Of a stretch of DNA of 52,820 bases, positions 8,221 to 16,960 are shown one piece after another. Positions within the stretch are counted from its first letter, which is position 1, and every line of letters starts with the position of its first letter. The notes under the pieces were generated by a model. That model had not been told where the DNA came from and made no database searches. It worked only from the letters and a program-made list of their open reading frames with translations. A program made the position numbers and the translations under genes. The stretch is from Paenibacillus sp. Soil522 (GTDB lineage Bacteria; Bacillota; Bacilli; Paenibacillales; Paenibacillaceae): positions 1,215 to 54,034 of the forward strand of contig NZ_LMRV01000001.1 in the NCBI RefSeq assembly GCF_001428245.1, written 5' to 3'.

Positions 8221-9166
8221 GCATAAAGGGCAAAAAACCGGGGTGCTCGTTATGTCCTACGGTACGCCGGAGTCGATGGACGATGTAGAGGCATATTACA
8301 CGCATATTCGCCGCGGAAACGCCCCGACGCCTGAACTGCTTGCAGAGCTGAAGGGCCGTTACGAAGCCGTCGCGGGCGGCGTATTTCCTTTGCGGGAAAA
8401 TACGAACGGGCAGGTAGCCGGTCTGCAGGACAAGCTGGAGCAGCTGGCACCGGGCCGATTCGTTTGCTATCAGGGCTTGAAGCACGCAAAACCTTATATT
8501 GAAGTCGGCGCCCAGGAAATGGCGAAGGATGGCATCACGCAAGCGGTTGGGATCGTGCTTGCCCCTCATTTTTCGACGATGAGCGTAGGCAGCTACATAA
8601 AGCGTGCGGAGGAGAAGGCGAAGGAGCTTGGCATTGCGATGACTTTCGTAAAGCAGTACCACATGCATCCGAAGCTGCTGCAGGCGCTAACTGGCCGGGT
8701 CGTAGACGGATTAGGCCGTTTGGCCGCCGCTGCAGGTGGGGAAGAGAACGTGAAGGTGCTGTTCAGCGCACACAGCTTGCCTGAGAAAATTCGCGAGCTT
8801 GGCGATCCGTACGAGCAGCAGCTGCTTGAAACTTCTGCAGCGGTTGCGAAAGCGGCTAATGTGAAGGATTGGCAGTTTACATGGCAAAGCGCGGGTAGGA
8901 CAAGGGAGCCTTGGCTCGGACCGGATATTTTGGAAACACTGCCGGTGCTGGCGGAAGAAGGCGTTAAAGCGGTGCTCGTTGCGCCGGTCGGCTTCGTGTC
9001 GGATCATTTGGAAGTTTTATATGATCTTGATATTGAAGCGCAGGCTGTTTCAAAACAGCTGGGCTTAGCTTTAGACAGAATCGCGATGCTGAATCGCGAT
9101 CCACTATATATGGAAACGTTGGCGGAATCGGTTATCGAGGCCTTGAACTGCCAAGGGAAGGAATGA
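8213..9166 (+). CDS. hemH: Ferrochelatase, coproporphyrin type (CpfC/HemH)
   Basis: The 317-residue enzyme inserts ferrous iron into the porphyrin ring. In Gram-positives of this type the substrate is coproporphyrin III rather than protoporphyrin IX, and the product passes to ChdC. VLVMSYGTPESMDDV at the start, the active-site histidine in LFSAHSLPEKI, and the late acidic/signature region VAPVGFVSDHLEVLYDLD are all present. The ATG overlaps the end of hemE and follows AAGGAGG. No membrane anchor is seen, as in Bacillus HemH. It overlaps hemY by 4 bp. Confidence 0.96.
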   Translation: MSEHKGQKTGVLVMSYGTPESMDDVEAYYTHIRRGNAPTPELLAELKGRYEAVAGGVFPLRENTNGQVAGLQDKLEQLAPGRFVCYQGLKHAKPYIEVGAQEMAKDGITQAVGIVLAPHFSTMSVGSYIKRAEEKAKELGIAMTFVKQYHMHPKLLQALTGRVVDGLGRLAAAAGGEENVKVLFSAHSLPEKIRELGDPYEQQLLETSAAVAKAANVKDWQFTWQSAGRTREPWLGPDILETLPVLAEEGVKAVLVAPVGFVSDHLEVLYDLDIEAQAVSKQLGLALDRIAMLNRDPLYMETLAESVIEALNCQGKE

Positions 9167-10644
9167 ATGAGATGCGGAGAATCGGAAACCCTGATCGAAT
9201 TGTCATTATTGGCGGAGGGATCAGCGGACTGAGCTCCGCTTTTTATTTGCAGCGGGAAGCGGAGCGACAGGGCAAGGAGATTGCAATTACCATCGTAGAC
9301 GGTGCTCCTGCCTTTGGCGGAAAAATTAATACGCTGCAGCATAACGGGTTCGTCATCGAGAAGGGGCCGGACTCTTTTTTGGCGCGCAAGCAGGCCATTA
9401 TCGATTTGGCATTAGAGCTTGGTTTGGAGGATGAATTGACGACAACGAATCCGGGAGCGAAAAAAACATATATTTTGCATGAACGCAAGCTGTACCCCAT
9501 GCCGCCTGGACTCGTGCTTGGCATACCGACGGAGATTGGCCCATTCGTAAAAACTGGCTTATTGTCATGGGGCGGCAAGCTGCGCGCTTTGCTGGATTTG
9601 GCGCTGCCGGTCCGCAAAGATAACAGCGATGAGTCGCTTGGCGGCTTTTTGGAGAGGCGTGTAGGCAATCAAGTGATGCGCCGTATCGCTGAGCCGTTGC
9701 TCGCGGGCATTTATGCGGGGGATTTGAAGAAGCTGAGCCTGCAGGCAACCTTCCCGCAGTTTGCAGCTGCTGAGCGCAAGCACGGCAGCCTTATTCGCGG
9801 CATGATGCATAACCGTAAGGCTAGCGCGTCTGCCGGCGCTCTGCCAGCCGTTGCGAAGGGAGGCACCTTCCTCACGTTTAAGGGCGGTTTATCGACGCTG
9901 GTAAAGGCGCTTGACGAAGCCTTGAGCAAAGCTCAGAGGCGTCTTGGCACGAAGGTTACGGAGATTAGGCGCAATGCGGATAGCTCAGCGGAAGCGGGCA
10001 GCATGCGTGAAGTATCCGCTGAGGGCGGGGCAGGCCGTTACGAGGTTGTGCTGGACAGCGGAGAAAGGCTGCAGGCTGACCGGATTGTGATGACGGCACC
10101 GGCTTATGATGCGGCTGATCTGCTGGAGCCATTGACGGATTGCAGCGAGCTGCGAACGGTTAATTACGTATCGGTGGCAAACGTGGTAATGGCGTTTGAC
10201 AAGTCGACGTTTGGGCTTGATTTTGACGGATCAGGGTTTGTTGTGCCTCGCTCGGAAGGGCTGCATATTACGGCTTGCACATGGACGTCAAACAAATGGC
10301 TGCATACGAGTCCGGATGATAAGGTGCTGCTGCGCTGCTATGTAGGCCGCTCAGGAGCCGAGGAAAGCGTTAAACTGCCGGATACAGAGCTTATTAAGGC
10401 AGTACGGAAGGATATTGAAGAAACGATGGGCATTAAGGCAGTTCCGATGTTTACTGAAATTACGAGATTGCCACGTTCAATGCCGCAATATCCTCTCGGC
10501 CATTTAACGAATATGAAGCAGCTTCGGGAACGTTTTGAACGGGAGCTGCCAGGCGTCTGGATCACCGGCGCGGCATTTGATGGCGTCGGTCTACCGGATT
10601 GCATCAGACAGGGCAAGGAAGCGGCGCAGGCGATTTTAAAATAA
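9163..10644 (+). CDS. hemY: Coproporphyrinogen III / protoporphyrinogen oxidase (CgoX/HemY)
   Basis: This FAD enzyme oxidises coproporphyrinogen III to coproporphyrin III, the step before CpfC. The 493-residue protein starts with the dinucleotide-binding motif IVIIGGGISGLSSAF. It has the typical EKGPDSFLARK segment and ends with the FAD-contacting GAAFDGVGLPDCIRQGK. The ATG overlaps the hemH stop (ATGA). Gene order hemE-hemH-hemY is the Bacillus arrangement. The decarboxylase gene chdC/hemQ, needed for the last step, is not in the window. Confidence 0.96.
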   Translation: MNEMRRIGNPDRIVIIGGGISGLSSAFYLQREAERQGKEIAITIVDGAPAFGGKINTLQHNGFVIEKGPDSFLARKQAIIDLALELGLEDELTTTNPGAKKTYILHERKLYPMPPGLVLGIPTEIGPFVKTGLLSWGGKLRALLDLALPVRKDNSDESLGGFLERRVGNQVMRRIAEPLLAGIYAGDLKKLSLQATFPQFAAAERKHGSLIRGMMHNRKASASAGALPAVAKGGTFLTFKGGLSTLVKALDEALSKAQRRLGTKVTEIRRNADSSAEAGSMREVSAEGGAGRYEVVLDSGERLQADRIVMTAPAYDAADLLEPLTDCSELRTVNYVSVANVVMAFDKSTFGLDFDGSGFVVPRSEGLHITACTWTSNKWLHTSPDDKVLLRCYVGRSGAEESVKLPDTELIKAVRKDIEETMGIKAVPMFTEITRLPRSMPQYPLGHLTNMKQLRERFERELPGVWITGAAFDGVGLPDCIRQGKEAAQAILK

Positions 10645-10662
10645 GGCCATGTAATTGTTTCC

Positions 10663-10689
10663 CCACCTAAGGTGGATCATTGCTATAAT
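10663..10689 (+). promoter_or_regulatory. Extended -10 promoter with overlapping palindrome, upstream of capA-like gene
   Basis: TGCTATAAT (10681-10689) is an extended -10. There is no good -35; that position is filled by CCACCT-A-AGGTGG (10663-10675), a 6-bp-arm palindrome. A regulator bound there could repress or recruit polymerase. It lies 19 bp after the hemY stop and lacks a T-tract, so it is not an obvious terminator. Confidence 0.55.
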
Positions 10690-10743
10690 GGTAGAGTCTA
10701 AGATTCCCAGACTTTTAAACCTTTCGCAGAGGAGCCATCTTTC

Positions 10744-12042
10744 ATGCATGTATCACGGTCCGAAACGCATAAGCAGGACAAGCTTAGCCGGAAAAAAAGG
10801 CTTAAAAGACTCATTATCGTTAATTTAACGCTGCTTGGTATCCTTATAGTAGGGCTCGGCGCATGGCTTGCCGCAGCGAATTCAGATAAGCTGCAAGATT
10901 GGTTTAGCTTTGCGGGCGGTAATAAGAAGGAACAGGCGGAGGCAGCGAAGCAGGATGCCGAGGACGCAGGAAATGCTGCAGAACAAGAGGGAAATACGAA
11001 TTCATCCATAGATGAACAGAGCAATAAAGGCGGTACAAATGTAACGCCTGAGGAAGACAATGCAGCTGCAGCGGAGCCTGAAGCAGCAGACAACGAAGCT
11101 GAAAAAATTAGCCTTTCCTTTGTCGGAGATTTGCTGGTCGAACAATATGTGAGTGCAATTACGGAGCAAGAGGGCTATGATTATTTGTATAAGCCGTCGA
11201 TGCTTTACTTAAGCGAGCCAGATCTTACGGCAGGAAATTTGGAATTTCCAATAACGAATCGCGGAGTGCCGGCAGAGGGTACGCCATATGTGTTCAAAGG
11301 CGCGCCGGATGTACTTCCAGCGATGCGCAATGCCGGCTTCGATGTCATGAGCCTTGCCAATAATCATGCGCTTGATCAAGGCGCTGAAGGCATGTTCGAC
11401 ACGATGAAGCATTTGGATAAGGCAGGCATATCGCATATGGGTACGGGAAAAAACGATGCGGAAGCTTTTACGCCTGTCATCAAAGAGGTGCGGGGCATTA
11501 AAGTAGCTTATATCGGCTTAAGCAGAGTGCTGCCGTTCAATTCGTGGAAAGCGGATAAGAATGTAGCCGGAATAGCCGAAAGTTACGATACAAAACGCGC
11601 GGTTGCCGCTATTGCGAAAGCAAAGGAGCAGGCGAATATCGTTGTTGTTATGGTGCATTGGGGCAAGGAGCGGGTCGATCAGCCGGAGCAATACCAGAAG
11701 GATTTTGGAAGACAGTACATTGATGCAGGCGCGGACCTTGTAATCGGCAGTCACCCGCATGTGCTGCAGGGCTTTGAAATGTATAAAGGCAAATGGATTG
11801 CATACAGTTTAGGAAACTTTATTTTTAGCTCTTATCCGAAGGAGACAGCGGCAGAAACAGGGGTCCTTGACGCGCTGTGCTCAAAAAACGGCGACTGCGG
11901 CCTGACTTTCCATCCAATGGTTACGGTACAAGCGCAGCCGACTCCTCCTAAAGCGGATACGGCAAAAGCGATACTGGACCGGTTGTCCGCCCTTTCGTTT
12001 GGCGTGAAGCTCAATGAGGACGGCACAATCGTTCCTAATTAA
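10744..12042 (+). CDS. CapA family protein (PgsA/CapA-type metallophosphatase fold)
   Basis: The 432-residue protein has a basic N-terminus, one membrane anchor (about residues 22-45), an acidic alanine-rich linker to about residue 115, and an extracellular CapA domain. That domain shows SLSFVGDLLVEQY, SLANNHALDQG, VVMVHWGKE and GSHPHVLQGFE, the metal-binding pattern of the family. CapA/PgsA proteins take part in poly-gamma-glutamate export or anchoring, but many solitary homologues exist and no pgsBC genes are near, so the substrate is open. The ribosome site is AGAGGAG. A glycerophosphodiesterase gene follows by 29 bp. Confidence 0.87.
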   Translation: MHVSRSETHKQDKLSRKKRLKRLIIVNLTLLGILIVGLGAWLAAANSDKLQDWFSFAGGNKKEQAEAAKQDAEDAGNAAEQEGNTNSSIDEQSNKGGTNVTPEEDNAAAAEPEAADNEAEKISLSFVGDLLVEQYVSAITEQEGYDYLYKPSMLYLSEPDLTAGNLEFPITNRGVPAEGTPYVFKGAPDVLPAMRNAGFDVMSLANNHALDQGAEGMFDTMKHLDKAGISHMGTGKNDAEAFTPVIKEVRGIKVAYIGLSRVLPFNSWKADKNVAGIAESYDTKRAVAAIAKAKEQANIVVVMVHWGKERVDQPEQYQKDFGRQYIDAGADLVIGSHPHVLQGFEMYKGKWIAYSLGNFIFSSYPKETAAETGVLDALCSKNGDCGLTFHPMVTVQAQPTPPKADTAKAILDRLSALSFGVKLNEDGTIVPN

Positions 12043-12071
12043 CGGATGCCTTCTGAAAGGATGATTGCATA

Positions 12072-12812
12072 ATGAGAAATCCGTGCGTTGCGCACCGAGG
12101 CTGGTCTAGCCGCGCGCCGGAAAATACGATGGCTGCCATACGGCTTGCAATCGCTGATCCTGATGTGGAATGGATTGAAATAGATGTTCATCTGTCGAAA
12201 GATCATATACCGGTAGTTATACACGATTACACGCTGCGCAGAACGACGAATGGAAGGGGCGATGTGAAGAGCCTGACGGCTGATGAGCTTACGTCCCTCG
12301 ATGCCGGCCATTGGTATTCGCAAAAATATCAGGGAGAGCCTGTTCCGACGCTTGAGCAGGTGCTCAGAGAAGCGGTTGGCCGCTGTAAGCTTAATATTGA
12401 GCTGAAGACCGATGGAATCCGTTACCCTATGATTGAGCAAAAGGTATTGGGATGCATTCAGGCTTACCGGGCGGAGAAGGAAGTCGTCATCACGTCCTTT
12501 CATGAAGGGACGCTATTTCGTATGCGGAAGCTCTCGAGTCAAATTCGTACCGGACTTATTATTGATGGTTGGCGCAATACGCTGCCGAAGGAGCTAAAGG
12601 AGCTCGGCTCCGATTTTCTGTCCATCGGCTATTCAAGGTTAAATAAGGAGCGAGTCGCGCTGCTCAAAAACGCAGGCATTCAAGTGATGGCCTGGACGGT
12701 CAACGAGAAACGCGCGATCCGTAAAATCGCCGCGCTTGATCCTGATATCATGATATGCACGAACTATCCGGAGCGGTGGCACGAGCTGCGGCTGCAGAGC
12801 GTGATCAGTTAG
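12072..12812 (+). CDS. Glycerophosphodiester phosphodiesterase (GDPD)
   Basis: GDPD enzymes hydrolyse glycerophosphodiesters from phospholipid turnover to glycerol-3-phosphate and an alcohol. The 246-residue TIM-barrel protein has the catalytic VAHRG (H8, R9), APENT (E17), WIEIDVH (metal-binding acids) and VVIHDYTLRRTTNG (second histidine) in the usual order. No signal peptide is visible, so it acts inside the cell. It probably belongs to one transcript with the CapA-like gene and the DUF92 gene that follows 45 bp later. Confidence 0.93.
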   Translation: MRNPCVAHRGWSSRAPENTMAAIRLAIADPDVEWIEIDVHLSKDHIPVVIHDYTLRRTTNGRGDVKSLTADELTSLDAGHWYSQKYQGEPVPTLEQVLREAVGRCKLNIELKTDGIRYPMIEQKVLGCIQAYRAEKEVVITSFHEGTLFRMRKLSSQIRTGLIIDGWRNTLPKELKELGSDFLSIGYSRLNKERVALLKNAGIQVMAWTVNEKRAIRKIAALDPDIMICTNYPERWHELRLQSVIS

Positions 12813-12857
12813 GAGCACTCATTTCGGATATCGCAAAAGCAGGAGGTCGCTCATTTC

Positions 12858-13724
12858 ATGGTTGGATTGCTGGAGGAATGGTGGTTAAGGCTGCTTGCCG
12901 GACTATTAGGAAGCGGCCTTATTGCCGCAGCTGCCTATCGTGTGCGCTCGTTGTCCGCTTCAGGCGCATGGTCGGCGATTATTATGGGCACAGGCTATGT
13001 CACATGGGGAGAGCCGGTCTGGTTCGGTTTGCTGATCGGCTTCTTCGTCTCCTCGACGCTGTGGTCGAAATGGAAGCGGAAGCATCGTGCGAAGGCATCG
13101 GCCGAAGCAAAATATGAGAAGACCGGTCGCCGCGATGCCGGGCAAGTCTGGGCAAACGGCGGCGTCGGCTTGTTCTTGTGCGCCGCCAATGCGCTGTGGC
13201 CCGATCAGGGGTGGCTGTTCGCGTACATCGGCGTGATGGCTGCCGTGAACGCGGATACTTGGGCCACCGAGATCGGAGCCCTAAGCAAGACGGCGCCGCG
13301 ATCGGTGACGAGCGGCAAGCCGGTTGTTGCGGGAACGAGCGGCGGGGTCACGCCGCTCGGCAGCGCAGCAGCGCTCGCAGGCGCCGTGTTCATCGGCGCC
13401 GTTGCCGCGCTGCTGCTGGCGGCCCCGCAGCCTGCCGAGGCTGCTGCGGGTACGCCAGGCGGCGGAGCCGCAGCGGCGGTCTATATCGCCGCCGCGGCCG
13501 CCGCCGGCCTGGCCGGTGCCTTCGCCGACTCCTTGCTCGGCGCAACCGGCCAGGCCATGTACCGCTGCCGGATATGCGGCAGCGAAACCGAGCGCGCCGC
13601 GCATTGCGGCAGCGCGGCGGAGAAAGTGCGCGGCTTCGCCTGGCTTAACAACGACAGAGTGAACCTGCTGTCGTCGCTTTTCGCAGGCGGGCTGGCATGG
13701 ATCATTGGTCAATTGCTGCTGTAA
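12858..13724 (+). CDS. DUF92 integral membrane protein
   Basis: The 288-residue protein is strongly hydrophobic with about six or seven membrane segments. It carries the DUF92 hallmarks: AVNADTWATEIGALSK in the middle and GFAWLNNDRVNLLSS near the end. The family is distantly related to plant phytyl-phosphate kinase VTE6 and animal TMEM19; in bacteria the function is not established. It has an alanine-rich loop and a cysteine pair (CRICGSE) between late helices. The ATG follows AGGAGG. The gene is rich in GC relative to its neighbours, mostly from alanine and glycine codons. Confidence 0.85.
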   Translation: MVGLLEEWWLRLLAGLLGSGLIAAAAYRVRSLSASGAWSAIIMGTGYVTWGEPVWFGLLIGFFVSSTLWSKWKRKHRAKASAEAKYEKTGRRDAGQVWANGGVGLFLCAANALWPDQGWLFAYIGVMAAVNADTWATEIGALSKTAPRSVTSGKPVVAGTSGGVTPLGSAAALAGAVFIGAVAALLLAAPQPAEAAAGTPGGGAAAAVYIAAAAAAGLAGAFADSLLGATGQAMYRCRICGSETERAAHCGSAAEKVRGFAWLNNDRVNLLSSLFAGGLAWIIGQLLL

Positions 13725-13751
13725 ATCCCTTAGTAAAACCGATCACATCGT

Positions 13752-13791
13752 AAAAAAACATCGCGGCTTTCGCGATGTTTTTCATTTTTTT
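13752..13791 (+). terminator. Intrinsic terminator
   Basis: ACATCGCG (13758-13765) pairs with CGCGATGT (13771-13778), followed by TTTTTCATTTTTTT. It ends the capA-gdpD-DUF92 transcript. Confidence 0.9.
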
Positions 13792-13890
13792 GCAAGGTTA
13801 ATTATTCTGCCTATTGCCGCTCGATTCACTGGCAAGGGAAAATGATGTGTTGTAATATTGAAGGACTACTGAAAATAAAAGGAGAAAGCT

Positions 13891-14169
13891 ATGTGCCGAA
13901 ATATAAAGACGTTATTTAACTTTGATCCTCCGGCTACCGACGATGAGATTTTTGCGGCCTCGCAGCAATTCGTGAGAAAGCTTTCGGGCTTTAACAAGCC
14001 TTCACAGGCGAATGAGGAGGCATTTAATCGCGCTGTAGAGGAGGTTGCAATCGCTGCGCGAACTTTGCTCTATTCACTCGTAACGAGCGCCGATTATCGT
14101 AATCGCGAGGTGGAGCTAGAACGTGCCCGCGCTAGATCTGCGCGAAGGTTTGGAGCGGGAGAGGGTTAA
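13891..14169 (+). CDS. DUF2277 family protein, 92 aa
   Basis: This small soluble protein matches DUF2277: MCRNIKTLFNFDPPAT at the start, then QFVRKLSGFNKPS and VAIAARTLLYSLVT. Family function is unknown. The ATG follows AAAGGAGAAAG. It stands alone between two terminators. Confidence 0.9.
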   Translation: MCRNIKTLFNFDPPATDDEIFAASQQFVRKLSGFNKPSQANEEAFNRAVEEVAIAARTLLYSLVTSADYRNREVELERARARSARRFGAGEG

Positions 14170-14243
14170 ATGGACTCTTCCGCGATCGTTACACTGCCGG
14201 AACAGCCAATACCGTTCATTCTTTAAGTCAGGATATTTCACAA

Positions 14244-14275
14244 TAAAAAGACCGCCAAGCTCGCTTGGCGGTCTA
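14244..14275 (-). terminator. Intrinsic terminator of pepF
   Basis: AGACCGCCAAGC (14249-14260) and GCTTGGCGGTCT (14263-14274) form a 12-bp stem. On the minus strand it is followed by TTTTTATTG, so it ends pepF; it may also stop DUF2277 reads. Confidence 0.9.
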
Positions 14276-14286
14276 CCTTATTTTGT

Positions 14287-16077
14287 CTACTTCGTCAATT
14301 GCTCCATCTGTCCGATAAGCTCTTCGAACACGCTCATCGCTTGCTCGATCGGCTCAGGTGAGGACATGTCGACGCCTGCCTTCTTCAGAATGTTGATGGA
14401 GAAGTCGCTGCCTCCGCTTTTCAGGAAACCGAGGTAACGTTCAACGGCAGGCTCGCCTTCCTCCAGGATCTGCTTGGAGAAGCTGGTTGCTGCCGAGAAG
14501 CCTGTTGCATATTTGTACACGTAGAAACTGTTGTAGAAATGGGGGATACGAGCCCATTCCATTTCGATATCTTTATCGATGACCATGTCTTTGCCGTAAT
14601 ACAGGACGTTAAGATCGTAATAGATTTTGCTAAGCTCCTGCGGAGTCAGCGAATCGCCTTGCTCGGAGCGCTCGTGTACGATTTTCTCGAACTCTGCAAA
14701 CATCGTTTGACGGAATACGGTCGTACGGAACTGATCCGCGTAATACGTAAGCAAATACATTTTTTCCTTTGGATCTGTCGATTTGCCAAGGAGATAATCC
14801 ATCAGCAGCGCCTCGTTCAATGTAGAAGCGACTTCAGCCAGGAAAATCGTGTATTGCGCGTCACGGTAGTTTTGATTCGTGTCCGAGTAGTAGGAATGCA
14901 GCGCATGGCCCATTTCGTGCGTCAAAGTGAACATGCTGTTCAAGTTGTCTTTATGGTTGAGCAGCACATAAGGATGCGTACCAAAAGCGCCCCAGCTATA
15001 AGCGCCGCTGCGTTTTCCTTCATTCTCGTAAACGTCAATCCAACCGTTGTCAAAGCCCTCTTGCAGCACCTTCAAATAATCTTCGCCTAGCGGCTTTAAG
15101 CTTTCGCTTACCGTTTTTTTAGCTTCCTCGAACGTAATGTCCAGCTTGAACTCGTCAACGAGGGGGGCGAACAAATCATACATATGAAGCTCGTTTAAGC
15201 CGAGCAGCTTCTTGCGCAGATTCATATAACGGTGCATAAGCGGCAAATGCTTGTGAATTGTATCGATCAGGTTCGTATACACTTCCTGCGGAATGTTATC
15301 GCCGTAGAGGGACATATCCAGCACAGAATTGTATTTCCGGGCCTTCGCATAAAAAATGTTTTTCGTTACGTTTGCAGTTAACGTAGAAGCGAGCGTGTTT
15401 TTCAGCTTGCCGTAAGTATCGTACACCGCTTTAAACGCTTCGCGGCGCACATCTTGATTTTTGCTTTCGAGAAATTGTATGTAACGGCCATGTGTCAGCT
15501 CGATTTCTTCGCCGTCTTCATTTTTTACTTTAGGGAACTTCAAATCCGCATTGTTCAGCATGCCGAAGATCGTTCCTGGCGCGGAGCTCATATTGCCCAC
15601 CTGAGCAAGCAGCGCTTCTTCGTTTTTCGATAAAACATGAGCCTTCTGGCGGCGCATTTCTTCGAGGGTGTGGCGGAATTTGGCAACGGACTTATCAGAT
15701 ATGATCGCATCCAGCTTCTCATCTGGGAGGCTGAGCACTTCAGGCGTTATGAATGAAAGAGCCTCTCCCGATTCAACGCTTATTTTTTTCGATTTATCGG
15801 AAAGCGCTTGATAGGTCGGCTCTGCGGTATCCTCGTGATGTTTCATATTTGCATATACATAAAGCCGTTCCACATGCATCGACAGTTCATCCTCCAGCTC
15901 GAAGCAAGCTTTAAGCTGTGCGACGTCAGCCAGCTTTCCTTGGAATTCAGGAATTTTTTTGATTAGTGCCTTCGCTTCCGCAAATTCCTTGTCCCAAGCA
16001 GCTTGGCTTTCAAATAAATCCTCTAGCTTCCAGCGGGTTTCCGGTGCGGATTCTGAACGTTTCGGTACGTGATTCAT
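14287..16077 (-). CDS. pepF: Oligoendopeptidase F (M3B zinc peptidase)
   Basis: PepF degrades short peptides in the cytosol. From the ATG at 16077 the protein has 596 residues, the normal family length. It has an N-terminal helical oligopeptidase domain and the zinc site LTHEMGHALHSYYS (HEMGH at 387-391) with the downstream glutamate region LAEVASTLNEALL. The start is chosen because AAGGAGG lies 6 nt upstream. The frame stays open for 47 more codons upstream and encodes a signal-peptide-like stretch with its own GAGGTGAT site (see findings), so a longer, exported form cannot be excluded. Confidence 0.96.
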   Translation of the reverse strand: MNHVPKRSESAPETRWKLEDLFESQAAWDKEFAEAKALIKKIPEFQGKLADVAQLKACFELEDELSMHVERLYVYANMKHHEDTAEPTYQALSDKSKKISVESGEALSFITPEVLSLPDEKLDAIISDKSVAKFRHTLEEMRRQKAHVLSKNEEALLAQVGNMSSAPGTIFGMLNNADLKFPKVKNEDGEEIELTHGRYIQFLESKNQDVRREAFKAVYDTYGKLKNTLASTLTANVTKNIFYAKARKYNSVLDMSLYGDNIPQEVYTNLIDTIHKHLPLMHRYMNLRKKLLGLNELHMYDLFAPLVDEFKLDITFEEAKKTVSESLKPLGEDYLKVLQEGFDNGWIDVYENEGKRSGAYSWGAFGTHPYVLLNHKDNLNSMFTLTHEMGHALHSYYSDTNQNYRDAQYTIFLAEVASTLNEALLMDYLLGKSTDPKEKMYLLTYYADQFRTTVFRQTMFAEFEKIVHERSEQGDSLTPQELSKIYYDLNVLYYGKDMVIDKDIEMEWARIPHFYNSFYVYKYATGFSAATSFSKQILEEGEPAVERYLGFLKSGGSDFSINILKKAGVDMSSPEPIEQAMSVFEELIGQMEQLTK

Positions 16078-16271
16078 CGAATTCCTCCTTGGTATGGATA
16101 AGGTTGGTAAGACATGCCCGGTATATGCTGCTGTTTCTTTGGAAGCGCCAGCACCCGGCACGAGGCTTAAAGCAAGCAGCAGGGGGAGCCATTTCATCCG
16201 GTTATCACCTCGGAACACAGTTTGTGTTTACTATGTCCGAACGCGACGCACCGTATTCAGCAGTCCGCTAA

Positions 16272-16454
16272 CTATGCTGGACCCATCGTAAAAAAGGCAT
16301 AAACAATAAGGAAGAACGCAAACGCTATGAATGCGATGGATAGCATCGCAAGTCCGCGGCGCAAACCAAGGGGCAAGGAGTCGCGCTTCATAATAACGAT
16401 CGCTCCAAGCGAGAAGGCTGCAATAATAAAAATAATCGAAGCGGTAGGATCCAT
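16272..16454 (-). CDS. Small membrane protein, 60 aa, two TM segments
   Basis: I do not recognise a family. Two hydrophobic helices (about residues 4-21 and 35-57) flank a short basic loop (KRDSLPLGLRRG). The ATG is preceded by AGGAGG at a rather long 12-nt spacing. It lies upstream of pepF on the same strand and downstream of a large hairpin at 16507-16554. Confidence 0.6.
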   Translation of the reverse strand: MDPTASIIFIIAAFSLGAIVIMKRDSLPLGLRRGLAMLSIAFIAFAFFLIVYAFFTMGPA

Positions 16455-16506
16455 CTGCGGGTAAGGCCTCCTGAAAATAAACTGGCTGGACTGGCAGCAT
16501 CATCAT

Positions 16507-16554
16507 TTTACCTATGCAATGCGGCGTAACGTTATGTTCGCCGCAAAGGGTAAA
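16507..16554. other. Two-tier hairpin between small genes
   Basis: An inner stem TGCGGCG/CGCCGCA (16520-16526 with 16539-16545), extended by AAC/GTT, is enclosed by TTTACC/GGTAAA (16507-16512 with 16549-16554). No strong T-tract follows on either strand. It could be a weak terminator of the 16586 gene or a leader structure of the 16454 gene. Confidence 0.45.
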
Positions 16555-16585
16555 TTTTCCTGCCTCATGGAAAGAACCGTAAGGA

Positions 16586-16819
16586 TTATACTTCCTTCAA
16601 AGCGCGCATAATCGATTCTAATTCTTCTTCGCGGCCTGCAAAGTCGGAAGCGCGAAACCGGTTTTGCGCCCAATGCAGCATTTCTGGACGGCTTATGAAC
16701 GTATGGGTGTCTTCTCCCCATTGATCGGAGATTTCCCGAACGATGAGCGTTTTGCCTTGTACTTCTACAGTCAGCATATTGTATTTGTCGGTCTTATAAA
16801 TTTCGTGTTTTTTGAACAT
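16586..16819 (-). CDS. Hypothetical protein, 77 aa
   Basis: I do not recognise this protein. It is soluble and charged, with a beta-rich first half (MLTVEVQGKTLIVREISD) and a helical acidic end (GREEELESIMRALKEV). GGTGG precedes the ATG by about 10 nt. It is divergent from the methyltransferase gene at 16961. Confidence 0.68.
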   Translation of the reverse strand: MFKKHEIYKTDKYNMLTVEVQGKTLIVREISDQWGEDTHTFISRPEMLHWAQNRFRASDFAGREEELESIMRALKEV

Positions 16820-16960
16820 GTGTACTTTCCACCTTTGTAGTAGTTAATTATGGTATTATTATCATCATAGCCATTATGAAGGCTGTAATCAATACGGCAG
16901 CGCAATAAGCAAGCTCAATAGAGACGAGATTTGATGAGACGAGAAGAGGAGAGAGCACGA

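Noticed and set aside
10663..10675. Terminator for the hem operon
   Set aside because: The dyad can form only a 5-bp stem and is not followed by Ts; it fits better as an operator of the next promoter.
12995..13712. Several overlapping frames in the DUF92 gene
   Set aside because: High GC makes all frames open; only the DUF92 frame has a ribosome site, membrane helices and family motifs.
14123..14437. Plus-strand ORF after DUF2277
   Set aside because: Overlaps DUF2277, the terminator and the end of pepF; no ribosome site.
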